Part shown: piece by piece, positions 8,335 through 16,129 of the stretch
How positions within the stretch are numbered: the first letter of the stretch is position 1
Layout of the letters: the number at the start of each line of letters is the position of its first letter
From: Thermodesulfovibrionales bacterium
GTDB taxonomy: Bacteria; Nitrospirota; Thermodesulfovibrionia; Thermodesulfovibrionales; Dissulfurispiraceae
Length of the DNA: 21,809 bases
NCBI GenBank assembly: GCA_021129835.1
Contig: JAJOKM010000078.1
Location: 1 to 21,809 of the forward strand
Direction: 5' to 3'
Position numbers and translations under genes: made by a program
The notes under the pieces: model-generated
The model's input: only the letters and a program-made list of their open reading frames with translations
What the model was told of the DNA's origin: nothing
The model's database searches: none

Positions 8335-11300
8335 CACCGCAATAAAACGCCCCGTCCTTACGATGATGGCCGTTGCAGCAATCGTTATATTCGGCATTGT
8401 TAGCTACCCCAGAATAGGGGTGGATCTATTTCCGAAGGTCGACTTTCCTTTTGTGAGCATTATTACGACGCTTGCCGGTGAATGCCCTGAAGTCATGGAT
8501 GTCGATGTTACAGATGTAATTGAAGAGGCAGTCGGCACAATTGGAGGGGTAAGGAAGATATTTTCTGAAAGTAAAATGAACACCTCGGTGGTCTTTGTAG
8601 AATTCGATTTAGGGAAGGATATAGATGTTGCTATCCAGGAGACACTAGAAAGGATATCTGCTATCAGGGGGGATCTGCCCAGAGATATTGATGAACCTGT
8701 AGTAATGAGAGTCGACCCTGCTGCAGTAGCGATAATGTGGCTCACCCTCAAAGGGGAAGTGTGTAAGATGGAACTTTCGACCTATGCTGATAGGATGCTG
8801 AGAGAGCAGCTCCAGAGGATAAGAGGCGTAGGCGCGGTGCAGATGAGCGGACTCAGATTAAGGGAGGTGCGGATATGGCTTGACAATGACAAGCTCAGGG
8901 CATACCAGATAACTTCCCACGATGTCAAAAAGGCGCTCCAAAGAGGAAATATAGAACTCCCCGGTGGAAGAATCGAGGGCAAGACAAAGGAGTTTACCAT
9001 CAGGATAAAGGGTGAATTCCTGAAGGTTCAGGACTTTAATGACCTTATAATCGGCTTCTACGAAGGTTCTCCTGTACGGCTTAGCAATGTAGGCTGGGTA
9101 GAGGACGGAATGGAAGAGGAGCGTTCAATTGCGAGATTTAACGGATTGCCTGCAGTCGGTCTTGGCATCCAGAAGCAGTCTGGAGCCAACACTATAGAAG
9201 TTATAGAGAGGGTTAAAAAAGAACTTGTAGAGATTAAAGAGGGACTCCCGCCTGAAATGAGCATAGCAATAAGTTTTGATCAATCCGTATTTATAGAGCG
9301 ATCGATAACCGAGATCAAGTATCAACTGATATACGGGGGGCTGTTTGCCTTATTGGGGGTTCTTTTACTCTTGAGAAGCTCACGAGTTGCTATGATATGC
9401 GCGATATCTCTGCCGATCGCGATAATATCCACATTTACGATGATGAACCTCTTTGGCTTTACATTTAACAATATGAGCATGCTTGCCCTCGCTCTGTCTA
9501 TCGGTCTCCTCATAGATGATGCAATTGTAGTTAACGAAAATATCCGAAGGCATATAAATGAAGGGATGCCTCCTGCCCAGGCGGCATCATTTGCCGTCCG
9601 AGAGATAGGCTTTGCCGTCATGGCAACGACCCTTGTTGTGGTTGCCGTATTTATTCCGATAGCCTTTTTAGAGGGGCTGATAGGGAGGTTTTTCCTCGAA
9701 TTTGGCCTTACAGTCGTCTTTGCAATAACCATATCCCTCATTGTCGCACTCACCGTGACGCCCATGTTAGCATCCCGTTTCTTAAGGAGCGAGGAAGAGC
9801 GGAAAAGGGCATCTTCGATATACAGGCTCACGACTGGGTCTGAATGGCTATATAAAAAAGTTGAGCTAATTTATAGCCGTCTTTTAGAGGCTGCGATTAA
9901 TCATAAGGCTGCTGTATTGTCAATTGCTACCGTTGTCTTTCTGTCGGGGATCCTTGTTGCAACATTTGTGGATAAGGAGCTTATGCCTATGGAGGATCAG
10001 AGCCAGTTTATTGTCTGGCTTGAGGCGCCCCCGGGCCACTCCGTTTCTGCGACATACAGTCTGCTTAGCCAGTCAGATGCCGCTATACGAGAAATTCCGG
10101 AGGTAGAGTCTACCTTTTATGCACAGGGAATTCAAGGGAATGTAAATGAAGCGTGCATATTTGTCAGACTAAAACCAATAGCAGAGAGACAGAGAAGCCA
10201 GATGCAGATAATGGCAGAGGCCAGGGAGAAGATAAGGGGTAATTTTCCGGGAATTGAATTGTCTGTCGATGAGGTCCCTAGGATTGGTGGCGGAATGAGA
10301 GTGACTCCGATAGAATATGTCATAACAGGCCCTGACCTTGAGTCTGTCAGGGCATATGCGGAGCAGATTGCCGCTGAGTTTTCGAAAGTGCCCGGGGTTG
10401 TTGATGTTGACCTCTCAGTCGTAGCAGGAAGACCAGAGCTTACTATATTCATTGACCGGGATAAGGCAGCAGATTTAGGTGTTGATATTGCTACCGTCGC
10501 CGAAACAGTGAATTTCTTGGTTGGCGGAGAGGTTGCCGTAACAAAATTCAGCGAAGCAGGCAGGAGATATGATGTGATGGTGCGGCTGAGGCCTGAAGAC
10601 AGAGATACCCTCGATGACATAAAACAGATCTATGTAAGGTCAATGGATGGTAGGCTCATAAGCCTCTCGAGCATTATCTATATCAAAAAGGTTGGCGGTC
10701 CAGGCACAATTAGCAGAGTAGACAGGCAAAGGGCTGTCATCCTGTTTGCAAACCTCGAAGGGAAACCCCTTGATCAGGCGAGGATAGAACTTAATGCCAT
10801 ATCCGATAGGATACTGCCCCCTGGTTATTCTGGTTTCTATGTAGGTATGGTAGAGATAATGGATGAGGCATTTCTTTATCTTGCCTTTGCCCTCATATTA
10901 GCCCTCGTTCTGTCTTATATAATCCTGGCGGCCCAGTTTGAGAGCCTCAGATACCCGTTAGTCATCTTCTTCGCCCTGCCTCTTTCGGTGGTGGGCGCCT
11001 TTGGGGCGCTACTGATAGCAGGCATGACATGGAATATCTTCAGTTTCATAGGTCTTATCCTACTTGTAGGATTGGTGATGAAAAACGCGATACTCCTTGT
11101 GGATTACATAAATACACTCAGGAAGAGGGGAGTGGGGAGAAGAGAGGCGATCCTCCGCGCAGGGCCTGTAAGATTAAGGCCGATAATGACGACGACCTTT
11201 GCGATAATATTAGGCATGCTGCCTGTTGCAATAGGCATCGGTGAAGGCGGTGAAGTTCGTGCACCCATGGCAGTAGCAGTTATTGGCGGACTTTTTAGCT

Positions 11301-11389
11301 CCCTGTTTTTAACCCTTGTCGTAGTGCCGGTGGTATATGACCTGTCGGATAATTTAAAGGAGAGGTTTTTTAGGAAGAGCCTTAAATAA
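8321..11389 (+). CDS. RND efflux pump, inner-membrane HAE1-type transporter
   Basis: This proton-driven exporter of the AcrB/HAE1 superfamily has 1022 residues, the standard size. It opens with the typical WLTDTAIKRPVLTMM helix and shows two repeats of one helix, a large periplasmic domain and a block of helices. The proton-relay pair is intact: GLLIDDAIVVNENI in TM4 and the Lys of GLVMKNAILLVDYI in TM10, with LRPIMTTTFAIILGMLPVA in TM11. The usual YPGA segment after helix 1 reads LAGECPE, an unusual Cys in the periplasmic region. The gene overlaps the adaptor by 14 nt. Its 3' end overlaps the convergent phosphofructokinase gene by 8 nt. The substrate cannot be told from sequence. Confidence 0.95.
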   Translation: MWLTDTAIKRPVLTMMAVAAIVIFGIVSYPRIGVDLFPKVDFPFVSIITTLAGECPEVMDVDVTDVIEEAVGTIGGVRKIFSESKMNTSVVFVEFDLGKDIDVAIQETLERISAIRGDLPRDIDEPVVMRVDPAAVAIMWLTLKGEVCKMELSTYADRMLREQLQRIRGVGAVQMSGLRLREVRIWLDNDKLRAYQITSHDVKKALQRGNIELPGGRIEGKTKEFTIRIKGEFLKVQDFNDLIIGFYEGSPVRLSNVGWVEDGMEEERSIARFNGLPAVGLGIQKQSGANTIEVIERVKKELVEIKEGLPPEMSIAISFDQSVFIERSITEIKYQLIYGGLFALLGVLLLLRSSRVAMICAISLPIAIISTFTMMNLFGFTFNNMSMLALALSIGLLIDDAIVVNENIRRHINEGMPPAQAASFAVREIGFAVMATTLVVVAVFIPIAFLEGLIGRFFLEFGLTVVFAITISLIVALTVTPMLASRFLRSEEERKRASSIYRLTTGSEWLYKKVELIYSRLLEAAINHKAAVLSIATVVFLSGILVATFVDKELMPMEDQSQFIVWLEAPPGHSVSATYSLLSQSDAAIREIPEVESTFYAQGIQGNVNEACIFVRLKPIAERQRSQMQIMAEAREKIRGNFPGIELSVDEVPRIGGGMRVTPIEYVITGPDLESVRAYAEQIAAEFSKVPGVVDVDLSVVAGRPELTIFIDRDKAADLGVDIATVAETVNFLVGGEVAVTKFSEAGRRYDVMVRLRPEDRDTLDDIKQIYVRSMDGRLISLSSIIYIKKVGGPGTISRVDRQRAVILFANLEGKPLDQARIELNAISDRILPPGYSGFYVGMVEIMDEAFLYLAFALILALVLSYIILAAQFESLRYPLVIFFALPLSVVGAFGALLIAGMTWNIFSFIGLILLVGLVMKNAILLVDYINTLRKRGVGRREAILRAGPVRLRPIMTTTFAIILGMLPVAIGIGEGGEVRAPMAVAVIGGLFSSLFLTLVVVPVVYDLSDNLKERFFRKSLK

Positions 11390-12629
11390 TATACTCAAAC
11401 CGTTCCTTAAATTCCTCTGGCTTTAGGTTGGTTACTCCGGCAAGGCGCTCGAGATTTTCTCCTTCAAGGTCTTCCTTTTCGAGTCTTATCATGTATTTTC
11501 TCCCGACCTCATAATTTTCAGAAGTTATCTCGACTCTCCTTATTTTGATCTTTCCTGTAGAGTAATTTATCAACTCGACAAAAGGGATTGATCTCAGATG
11601 CCCATCAGAAAATGTTATCATTGCCGATGTGCCACCTCTGAGGAGGTAGCGAATAGCGCCATAGCCCAGGTTTCTCGTATATTCGATATCGTACGGAATG
11701 GGATCAGCAGCCCTTAATTCATATCCAATATTTTTGTCAACTATGGTCATCTCTATGCCCATGGAGCTTAGTGTCTTTCTCACAAAATTCTTCAAAACCC
11801 TTCCCAGTTGGATCTCAGAGAGTCTTATCCTCCTCGTCTCATCCATTTCGAGTTGTTCATACTGACTTAGTTCTTCAATATCGAGCTTTTCGGATATCCC
11901 TTCTGCAAAAACTGCCACACCATGGTCTCTTCCCATGGAGAGCCTTTTTATTATTGAGCATGTGAGTATATCAGCAATCTTTCTAAATGAAAGACCTTCT
12001 CCTGCAAATTCTTCTGGAATCAGGGTTATCGTGGCTCCAGCAGCCTTGCCTATACCTAATGCAAGGTGTCCTGTATGTCTGCCCATGGTCGTCACAAGGT
12101 ACCATCTTCCAGTCGTCTTTGCATCTTCCATTATGTTTTTCACTATCTCGACTCCTAAGTGCCTTGCTGTCTGATAACCGAAGGTCGAAGCGCCATTAGG
12201 TAATGGAATATCGTTATCTACAGTCTTTGGAACATGAGCAACACTTATAGAACCTCTTGCCTCGCTTCCTATCCATTTTGACATAAAGATGCTGCCATCG
12301 CCGCCTATTATGACAAGATATCTGATGTCAAGATTTTTGATGGTGGACAGAAGGGTGCTGAACTTCTCCCTTACCTTCTCTGGATGGTCACGGGATGTCC
12401 TTAAAATAGAGCCACCTGCGGTATGAATTCTGGAGACATCGCTTATGGAGAGTGGAATTGCGCAGCTCATATCGCCCTCTAAAAGACGCTTAAACCCACC
12501 CTTTATGCCAATTACCCTTTTATCTCGATTGATTGCCTCGATGGTCGCAGAGCTTATGACACCATTGATCCCGGGGGCAGACCCCCCACCTACTATTATG
12601 CCAACTCTCTCTTTATCTTTCTCGTTCAT
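11382..12629 (-). CDS. 6-phosphofructokinase (PPi-PFK-related clade, mixed donor signature)
   Basis: It phosphorylates fructose 6-phosphate in glycolysis. From the ATG at 12629 it has 415 residues. GGGSAPGIN (14-22) is the nucleotide loop, and PKTVDND (134-140) carries the catalytic Asp. TTMGRHTGHLAL binds the sugar phosphate. Gly in GGDGS (109-113) is the residue seen in ATP-using enzymes, whereas Lys in PKTVDND is the one seen in PPi enzymes. Plant and trypanosomatid ATP-PFKs combine both. ATP is therefore a reasonable guess for the donor, not certain. The frame extends to an ATG at 12653, but that codon lies inside the hairpin leader; AGGAGG 4 nt before 12629 decides the start. It follows the aldolase by 74 nt, probably in one operon. 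Confidence 0.9.
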   Translation of the reverse strand: MNEKDKERVGIIVGGGSAPGINGVISSATIEAINRDKRVIGIKGGFKRLLEGDMSCAIPLSISDVSRIHTAGGSILRTSRDHPEKVREKFSTLLSTIKNLDIRYLVIIGGDGSIFMSKWIGSEARGSISVAHVPKTVDNDIPLPNGASTFGYQTARHLGVEIVKNIMEDAKTTGRWYLVTTMGRHTGHLALGIGKAAGATITLIPEEFAGEGLSFRKIADILTCSIIKRLSMGRDHGVAVFAEGISEKLDIEELSQYEQLEMDETRRIRLSEIQLGRVLKNFVRKTLSSMGIEMTIVDKNIGYELRAADPIPYDIEYTRNLGYGAIRYLLRGGTSAMITFSDGHLRSIPFVELINYSTGKIKIRRVEITSENYEVGRKYMIRLEKEDLEGENLERLAGVTNLKPEEFKERFEYII

Positions 12630-12633
12630 CTTG

Positions 12634-12690
12634 CCTCCTGGTATAATCTTCATTATACCTGTTTAGACATTCTGAGTTTTATAGGATGTC
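12634..12690 (-). promoter_or_regulatory. Hairpin + palindrome leader before phosphofructokinase (copy 2 of 3)
   Basis: Read on the minus strand, an 8-bp stem with one mismatch (GACATCCT with AGAATGTC, loop ATAAAACTC, 12666-12690) is followed by the perfect palindrome GGTATAATGAAGATTATACC (12640-12659). AGGAGG of the phosphofructokinase gene follows immediately. The loop and both arms match the leaders of rplY and aldolase with scattered substitutions. The element fills almost the whole 74-nt gap between aldolase and phosphofructokinase, so it would lie inside an operon mRNA. Confidence 0.7.
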
Positions 12691-12703
12691 TTTCATTAGC
12701 AAC

Positions 12704-14047
12704 CTAAAGTAAGGAAAAGTCGATCTCTTTTTTAGCGGCTACAGATTTTACAGTTTCCGCTACGATATCTGCTGTATCTGCAACTCTTAACTTCTCAAAC
12801 AGCGCCGCAAACTTTGCCTCTAATTCCTTCATTATAGGGTCTTTCACATCTGTCGGCAGGTCCCACCACCTCTTTTTTATTGGTCCAAATCCCTTTTTTC
12901 TTGTACTGTAAATGAACTGTTCTTCTGTCTGCCCCTTCTTTCTTTCCTTTGCATACTCCTTCTGTATAAAGTTATAGACCTCGTCTCTGAATTCCGAGGG
13001 AAGGTGATTGCTATCATAGATTATATTCTGAAAACCAGTGGCAAGGTGTACCTCTGATGTCCCTGTCTCGGGGAACATATTGAATGCCTCTTCCGGAAGA
13101 GTCGATGCACCGTGCTGAACGCACCCAGAAAGACCATATTGCCTCCTTGCTAAATCAGACAATACCCTCAATGTATCAAAATCTATCTTTGCCTCGGCAA
13201 GGCTTCCGTCAGGTAACACAACCCCGCCGTGACTTGTGCCTGTTTGGACGCTGAGCTTACTCAGTCCCTTCGGTCCTCTAAATGTCTCTTTAAACCCATC
13301 GAGGTATGCCTTTAATTCATCTGGATTGCTGTTTTTTCCGCCTATTTCACCTATTTCACCTCCAATCGAAACCTCTATGCCAGGAGGCTGCAGCTGCCTG
13401 ATATAGCCTGCCAGTTCGGCGGTCTTTTCGAAATTCGGTCTCTGCTGTTCCTTGACCGTCGGTCTGTCAAGGTCAACAATGGTAGATGAATCAATGTCTA
13501 TATTATAGAATTCAGCCTCTATTGCCTCTGCAATGAGACCCTTTACATACCCTCCTTCAGCTTCAGGATCACTCAAATAATGCCTCCGAACCAGTTGAAA
13601 GTGGTCTCCTTGAATAAATACAGGCCCTTCAAACCCCTCCTTTACAGCAGCAGCAAGGACGACTGTTGAATACTCAATTGGCCTCTGTTTGGTGTATCCA
13701 ATCTCTGACCTTGCGATCTCAAATATTAGCGCTCCAACTTTCATTTCTAACGACTTCCTGAATAGCGCCTTCGCCACATCATAAGTCAGTCCTCTGATAT
13801 TTATGGCAGGCACAGTAAATCCGGGATACTTCATTCCCATGCTCTCATAAAGCCCCTGCGTAGAAGACGGAACAGCGCCACATGCCTTTGCAACCTCTTT
13901 GATAAGTATAAAGAGTGACCTTCTTTTTTTATCGTCGGATTCAAAAACAGCATCATAAATAAGGCCGTCCATCATATTCCTGATCTCTACTTTGTCCTTC
14001 ACAAAGACAGAACCATCTTTAATCTCAATAACATCTTTGATAGTCAT
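12704..14047 (-). CDS. Class II (zinc) fructose-bisphosphate aldolase family protein
   Basis: It probably cleaves or forms fructose 1,6-bisphosphate, working with the adjacent phosphofructokinase. At 447 residues it is longer than the classic class II enzymes (about 300-360). The active-site pattern is present: GDHFQ with D148 and zinc ligand H149, IGGEIGEIGG (E231/E234), GTSHGG with H273 and QHGAST with H312 (where GGS is usual). These support a zinc-dependent aldolase, but a tagatose-bisphosphate or related sugar-phosphate aldolase cannot be excluded. ATG 14047 has AGGAGG 5 nt upstream and the shared hairpin leader. Confidence 0.85.
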   Translation of the reverse strand: MTIKDVIEIKDGSVFVKDKVEIRNMMDGLIYDAVFESDDKKRRSLFILIKEVAKACGAVPSSTQGLYESMGMKYPGFTVPAINIRGLTYDVAKALFRKSLEMKVGALIFEIARSEIGYTKQRPIEYSTVVLAAAVKEGFEGPVFIQGDHFQLVRRHYLSDPEAEGGYVKGLIAEAIEAEFYNIDIDSSTIVDLDRPTVKEQQRPNFEKTAELAGYIRQLQPPGIEVSIGGEIGEIGGKNSNPDELKAYLDGFKETFRGPKGLSKLSVQTGTSHGGVVLPDGSLAEAKIDFDTLRVLSDLARRQYGLSGCVQHGASTLPEEAFNMFPETGTSEVHLATGFQNIIYDSNHLPSEFRDEVYNFIQKEYAKERKKGQTEEQFIYSTRKKGFGPIKKRWWDLPTDVKDPIMKELEAKFAALFEKLRVADTADIVAETVKSVAAKKEIDFSLL

Positions 14048-14052
14048 ACAAA

Positions 14053-14109
14053 CCTCCTGATATGATCTTCATTATACCTGATTAGACGTCCTGGGCTTTA
14101 TAAGATGTC
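14053..14109 (-). promoter_or_regulatory. Hairpin + palindrome leader before aldolase (copy 3 of 3)
   Basis: On the minus strand, GACATCTT pairs imperfectly with AGGACGTC (14085-14109) around the loop ATAAAGCCC. An imperfect version of the GGTATAAT-GAAG-ATTATACC palindrome (14059-14078, 6 of 8 pairs) and AGGAGG follow. The segment AGGACGTCTAATCAGGTATA is identical to the rplY copy. An extended -10 lies upstream, so this element would be in the 5' untranslated RNA. Confidence 0.7.
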
Positions 14110-14127
14110 TGAAAAAGTCTTGAGTTG

Positions 14128-14136
14128 ATTATACCA
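14128..14136 (-). promoter_or_regulatory. Extended -10 promoter candidate for the aldolase operon
   Basis: TGGTATAAT on the minus strand is a perfect TATAAT preceded by TGG. No good -35 is visible, which an extended -10 can tolerate. Transcription would start about 14121 and carry the hairpin leader into the mRNA. Confidence 0.5.
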
Positions 14137-14284
14137 AATTTTAATACTAAATAAAATGGCAATAAGCAAGCATGGTGAAGTCGTAAAAAAATTGGAATAG
14201 AAGGACTGAAACTTAGGGGATATAGTGAAGATGAATTTGATTCTCCGACTCCGATCGGGGACATGATTTAATTACGCCCGTAAA

Positions 14285-14413
14285 GGGCTACACTACCATG
14301 CGGATAACGGCACTTTTGGGAGAAGAACCATAAATAATAACACCAAAAAAGAAGAACAGACAAAAGTGACACAATCATGCAGTCGTGAATTAGGACTTGA
14401 GACTTTGTCATAA
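14285..14413 (+). pseudogene. Decayed DDE transposase/integrase-core fragment
   Basis: The open frame reads HYHADNGTF followed by a Lys/Asn-rich stretch. The HADNG segment resembles the second catalytic Asp region of rve-type integrase cores (HYHADNGRF in some IS families). The match is short, the frame is closed upstream by TGA at 14264-14266, and nothing else of a transposase is recognisable. The rest of the gap 14110-14419 holds the aldolase promoter and no gene I recognise. Confidence 0.3.
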
Positions 14414-14419
14414 GAAAGT

Positions 14420-14446
14420 CAAAGGGGCCCTTGTCGAGCCCCTTTG
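14420..14446 (-). terminator. Hairpin at the end of the cold-shock gene
   Basis: A perfect 9-bp stem CAAAGGGGC / GCCCCTTTG has a 9-nt loop and starts 5 nt past the csp stop. The following minus-strand sequence (ACTTTCTTA) is only modestly T-rich, so termination may be partial. The stem may also protect the 3' end of the mRNA. Confidence 0.65.
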
Positions 14447-14451
14447 ATTGA

Positions 14452-14655
14452 TTACATTTTTAATACATTTGTAGCCTTTGGTCCGCGGTCGCCTTTAACG
14501 ACATCGAATTGAACCGCCTGGCCCTCAGCTAATGTCTTGAAACTATCACCTTCAATTGATGAATAATGAACGAAGACATCTGGCCCGTCATCCTGCTGAA
14601 TGAATCCAAAACCCTTGGACTCATTAAACCACTTAACCTTTCCTTCAAAAGCCAT
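14452..14655 (-). CDS. Cold-shock protein (CspA family)
   Basis: A single-stranded nucleic-acid-binding OB-fold protein that acts as an RNA chaperone. The 67-residue length is typical. RNP1 (KGFGFIQQ) and RNP2 (VFVHYSSI) are intact, with the usual start (EGKVKWFNESKG) and end (GPKATNV). ATG 14655 follows GAGGAGG. It is a single-gene unit with its own promoter upstream and hairpin downstream. Confidence 0.97.
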   Translation of the reverse strand: MAFEGKVKWFNESKGFGFIQQDDGPDVFVHYSSIEGDSFKTLAEGQAVQFDVVKGDRGPKATNVLKM

Positions 14656-14676
14656 AACTGCTAAAACCTCCTCTTT

Positions 14677-14690
14677 CCTGAAAAATCAGG
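14677..14690 (-). promoter_or_regulatory. Small hairpin in the csp 5' leader
   Basis: CCTGA-AAAA-TCAGG forms a 5-bp stem just upstream of the csp ribosome site (CCTCCTC on the plus strand, 14667-14673). Cold-shock genes often have structured leaders. Whether this small stem has a role is unknown. Confidence 0.35.
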
Positions 14691-14727
14691 TTGCTAATTC
14701 TCGAAATAAAGTATCAAGATATCTTCT

Positions 14728-14757
14728 TTTATAACATGGGACAATGTAAAAAGTCAA
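14728..14757 (-). promoter_or_regulatory. Sigma-70-type promoter of csp
   Basis: On the minus strand, TTGACT (14752-14757) is separated by 18 nt from TATAAA (14728-14733). This predicts a 5' leader of about 65 nt. The -35 directly abuts the end of the palindromic element at 14758. Confidence 0.65.
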
Positions 14758-14906
14758 GCAAGATGAATTCGTAAAAAGTCCCATCTGCTTGTCATTTTGA
14801 GCAAAGCGAGAAATCTTTAGCCGGTAACGCATTGATAACATAAGATTTCTCCCTGCAGTCGAAATGACAAATGCGGTAAACACGACTTTTTACGAGTTCA
14901 TCAAGC
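14758..14906. mobile_element. MITE-like palindromic element (149 bp)
   Basis: The ends are 23-bp inverted repeats matching at 20 positions (14758-14780 and 14884-14906; core GATGAACTCGTAAAAAGTC). Nested inside is a second, imperfect inverted pair, GTCATTTTGAGC...GAGAAATCTT (14791-14817) against AAGATTTCTC...GTCGAAATGAC. It encodes nothing. The same GTCATTTCGA/AGATTTCTC vocabulary recurs at about 18490-18640, 20132-20327 and 21600-21726, so several related elements are present in this genome. The remaining gap 14907-15021 shows nothing I can name. Confidence 0.7.
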
Positions 14907-15021
14907 AAAAAAAGTACAGCAATAAAAACAGAGAATCAAACCGGCGTGAAAATGAAAATGGAAAATATTGCTCTCCTTTTAGGTCGAAAGCAATAGCCCA
15001 CCCAAATTAGCCACTGTATCA

Positions 15022-16116
15022 TTAAGATGAAGCACCAATCCCGTTACTGGAAGCCATCTTTTTCTCAGCTTTTTTCTGTTTATACATCTTCTGATCAGCA
15101 GCCATCATTATCTCGTCTAAATTGTACCCGTCTTCAGGATATCCGGCGACTCCCACACTGAAGCTCAATGCGATTTTATCATTTTTCATAATATACGGGC
15201 TGGAGCTTAGTTCTTTTGCCGCTCTCTGGGCTAATTTTTCAGCCTCTTCTTTGGTTGTCCTTGGCAAGAAGATAATAAATTCATCCCCCCCGTAACGAGC
15301 CAAAACTTCATTGCCTCGCGTGTTTTTTCGTAAAATATCAACAATATGTATCAGTACTTCATCACCGACCGCGTGCCCATAGGTATCATTTATCTTTTTA
15401 AAGCCGTTTAAGTCAATAAAGGCAATCGTAAAAGTATTGTCTTTATGCCGGTAACTTAACAGCAGTTCTTCGTTAACACGTTCCCGTAGATACGAGGCAT
15501 TGTAAGCTCCTGTAAGCGCATCGGTGATCGAAGAGTTATAACTTTTTTCCCTAAGTCCTTCTTCTTTTCTGACTAAGACCGCAACCACCCAAAAAACGAA
15601 AAACAGCGCCCCAAAATCGGATAGCAGACCCAGATAAGGCGGAAATGTGACGACCGCGGTGTCAATCAGCGTCATTAGCAACAAAACAATAGCGATAACA
15701 GATAATCCAAGTATTCCTCCAGCCACACCAAAACGGACTAACCCGGTGACGAGAGGAAAAATGAGTGCTACAAAGAAAACGCTCGACAATCCACCGCTAA
15801 AATATATTAAAAACGTTACAAAAACAAAATCCGGATAATCTGTATTTAAAAGAAAGTGCTGGGCATAATTTGGATTTACCGGTCTTAAAAAGCGATAAAC
15901 GCTATAAACCAAGGCAATAGATACAAACACCAGCAAATGTTCAAAAGGCACGACTACATAACCGCTGGCAGCAAATAAAGCGACACCGAAAAAGAGCACA
16001 TACCAGAGCCGTAAGCCGTTCAAAAAATGCTCTATTTCCATGTGGCGTTTTATCTCAAACTTTTGCCGCGAGACATCTTGGGTGGTTTTGCCTAATTTTT
16101 TTACTATATTCATCAT
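15022..16116 (-). CDS. Membrane diguanylate cyclase (GGDEF)
   Basis: It makes the second messenger cyclic di-GMP from two GTP at the inner membrane. The 364 residues comprise a short cytoplasmic N-terminus, about five or six hydrophobic segments (residues 36-182) and a GGDEF domain (about 195-352). DALTGAYN (199-206), FIDLNGFKKIND (233-244) with a metal-binding Asp, and GGDEF (276-280) are intact, so it should be active. The inhibitory I-site, normally RxxD, reads RGNE (267-270), so product feedback may be weak. The tail is unstructured (KKMASSNGIGASS). No known ligand domain is seen in the membrane part. It starts 13 nt after the feoB stop, suggesting cotranscription with iron uptake. The ribosome site is poor. 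Confidence 0.92.
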   Translation of the reverse strand: MMNIVKKLGKTTQDVSRQKFEIKRHMEIEHFLNGLRLWYVLFFGVALFAASGYVVVPFEHLLVFVSIALVYSVYRFLRPVNPNYAQHFLLNTDYPDFVFVTFLIYFSGGLSSVFFVALIFPLVTGLVRFGVAGGILGLSVIAIVLLLMTLIDTAVVTFPPYLGLLSDFGALFFVFWVVAVLVRKEEGLREKSYNSSITDALTGAYNASYLRERVNEELLLSYRHKDNTFTIAFIDLNGFKKINDTYGHAVGDEVLIHIVDILRKNTRGNEVLARYGGDEFIIFLPRTTKEEAEKLAQRAAKELSSSPYIMKNDKIALSFSVGVAGYPEDGYNLDEIMMAADQKMYKQKKAEKKMASSNGIGASS

Positions 16117-16129
16117 TTGGTAGCGATCA

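Noticed and set aside
11029..11244. Frames inside the RND pump gene on other phases
   Set aside because: They are shadows of a well-supported 1022-residue pump gene.
12630..12653. Upstream ATG for phosphofructokinase
   Set aside because: It lies inside the conserved hairpin leader, and the AGGAGG site is positioned for ATG 12629.
14082..14264. 60-codon frame (-) upstream of aldolase
   Set aside because: It has no recognisable family and overlaps the aldolase promoter and leader.
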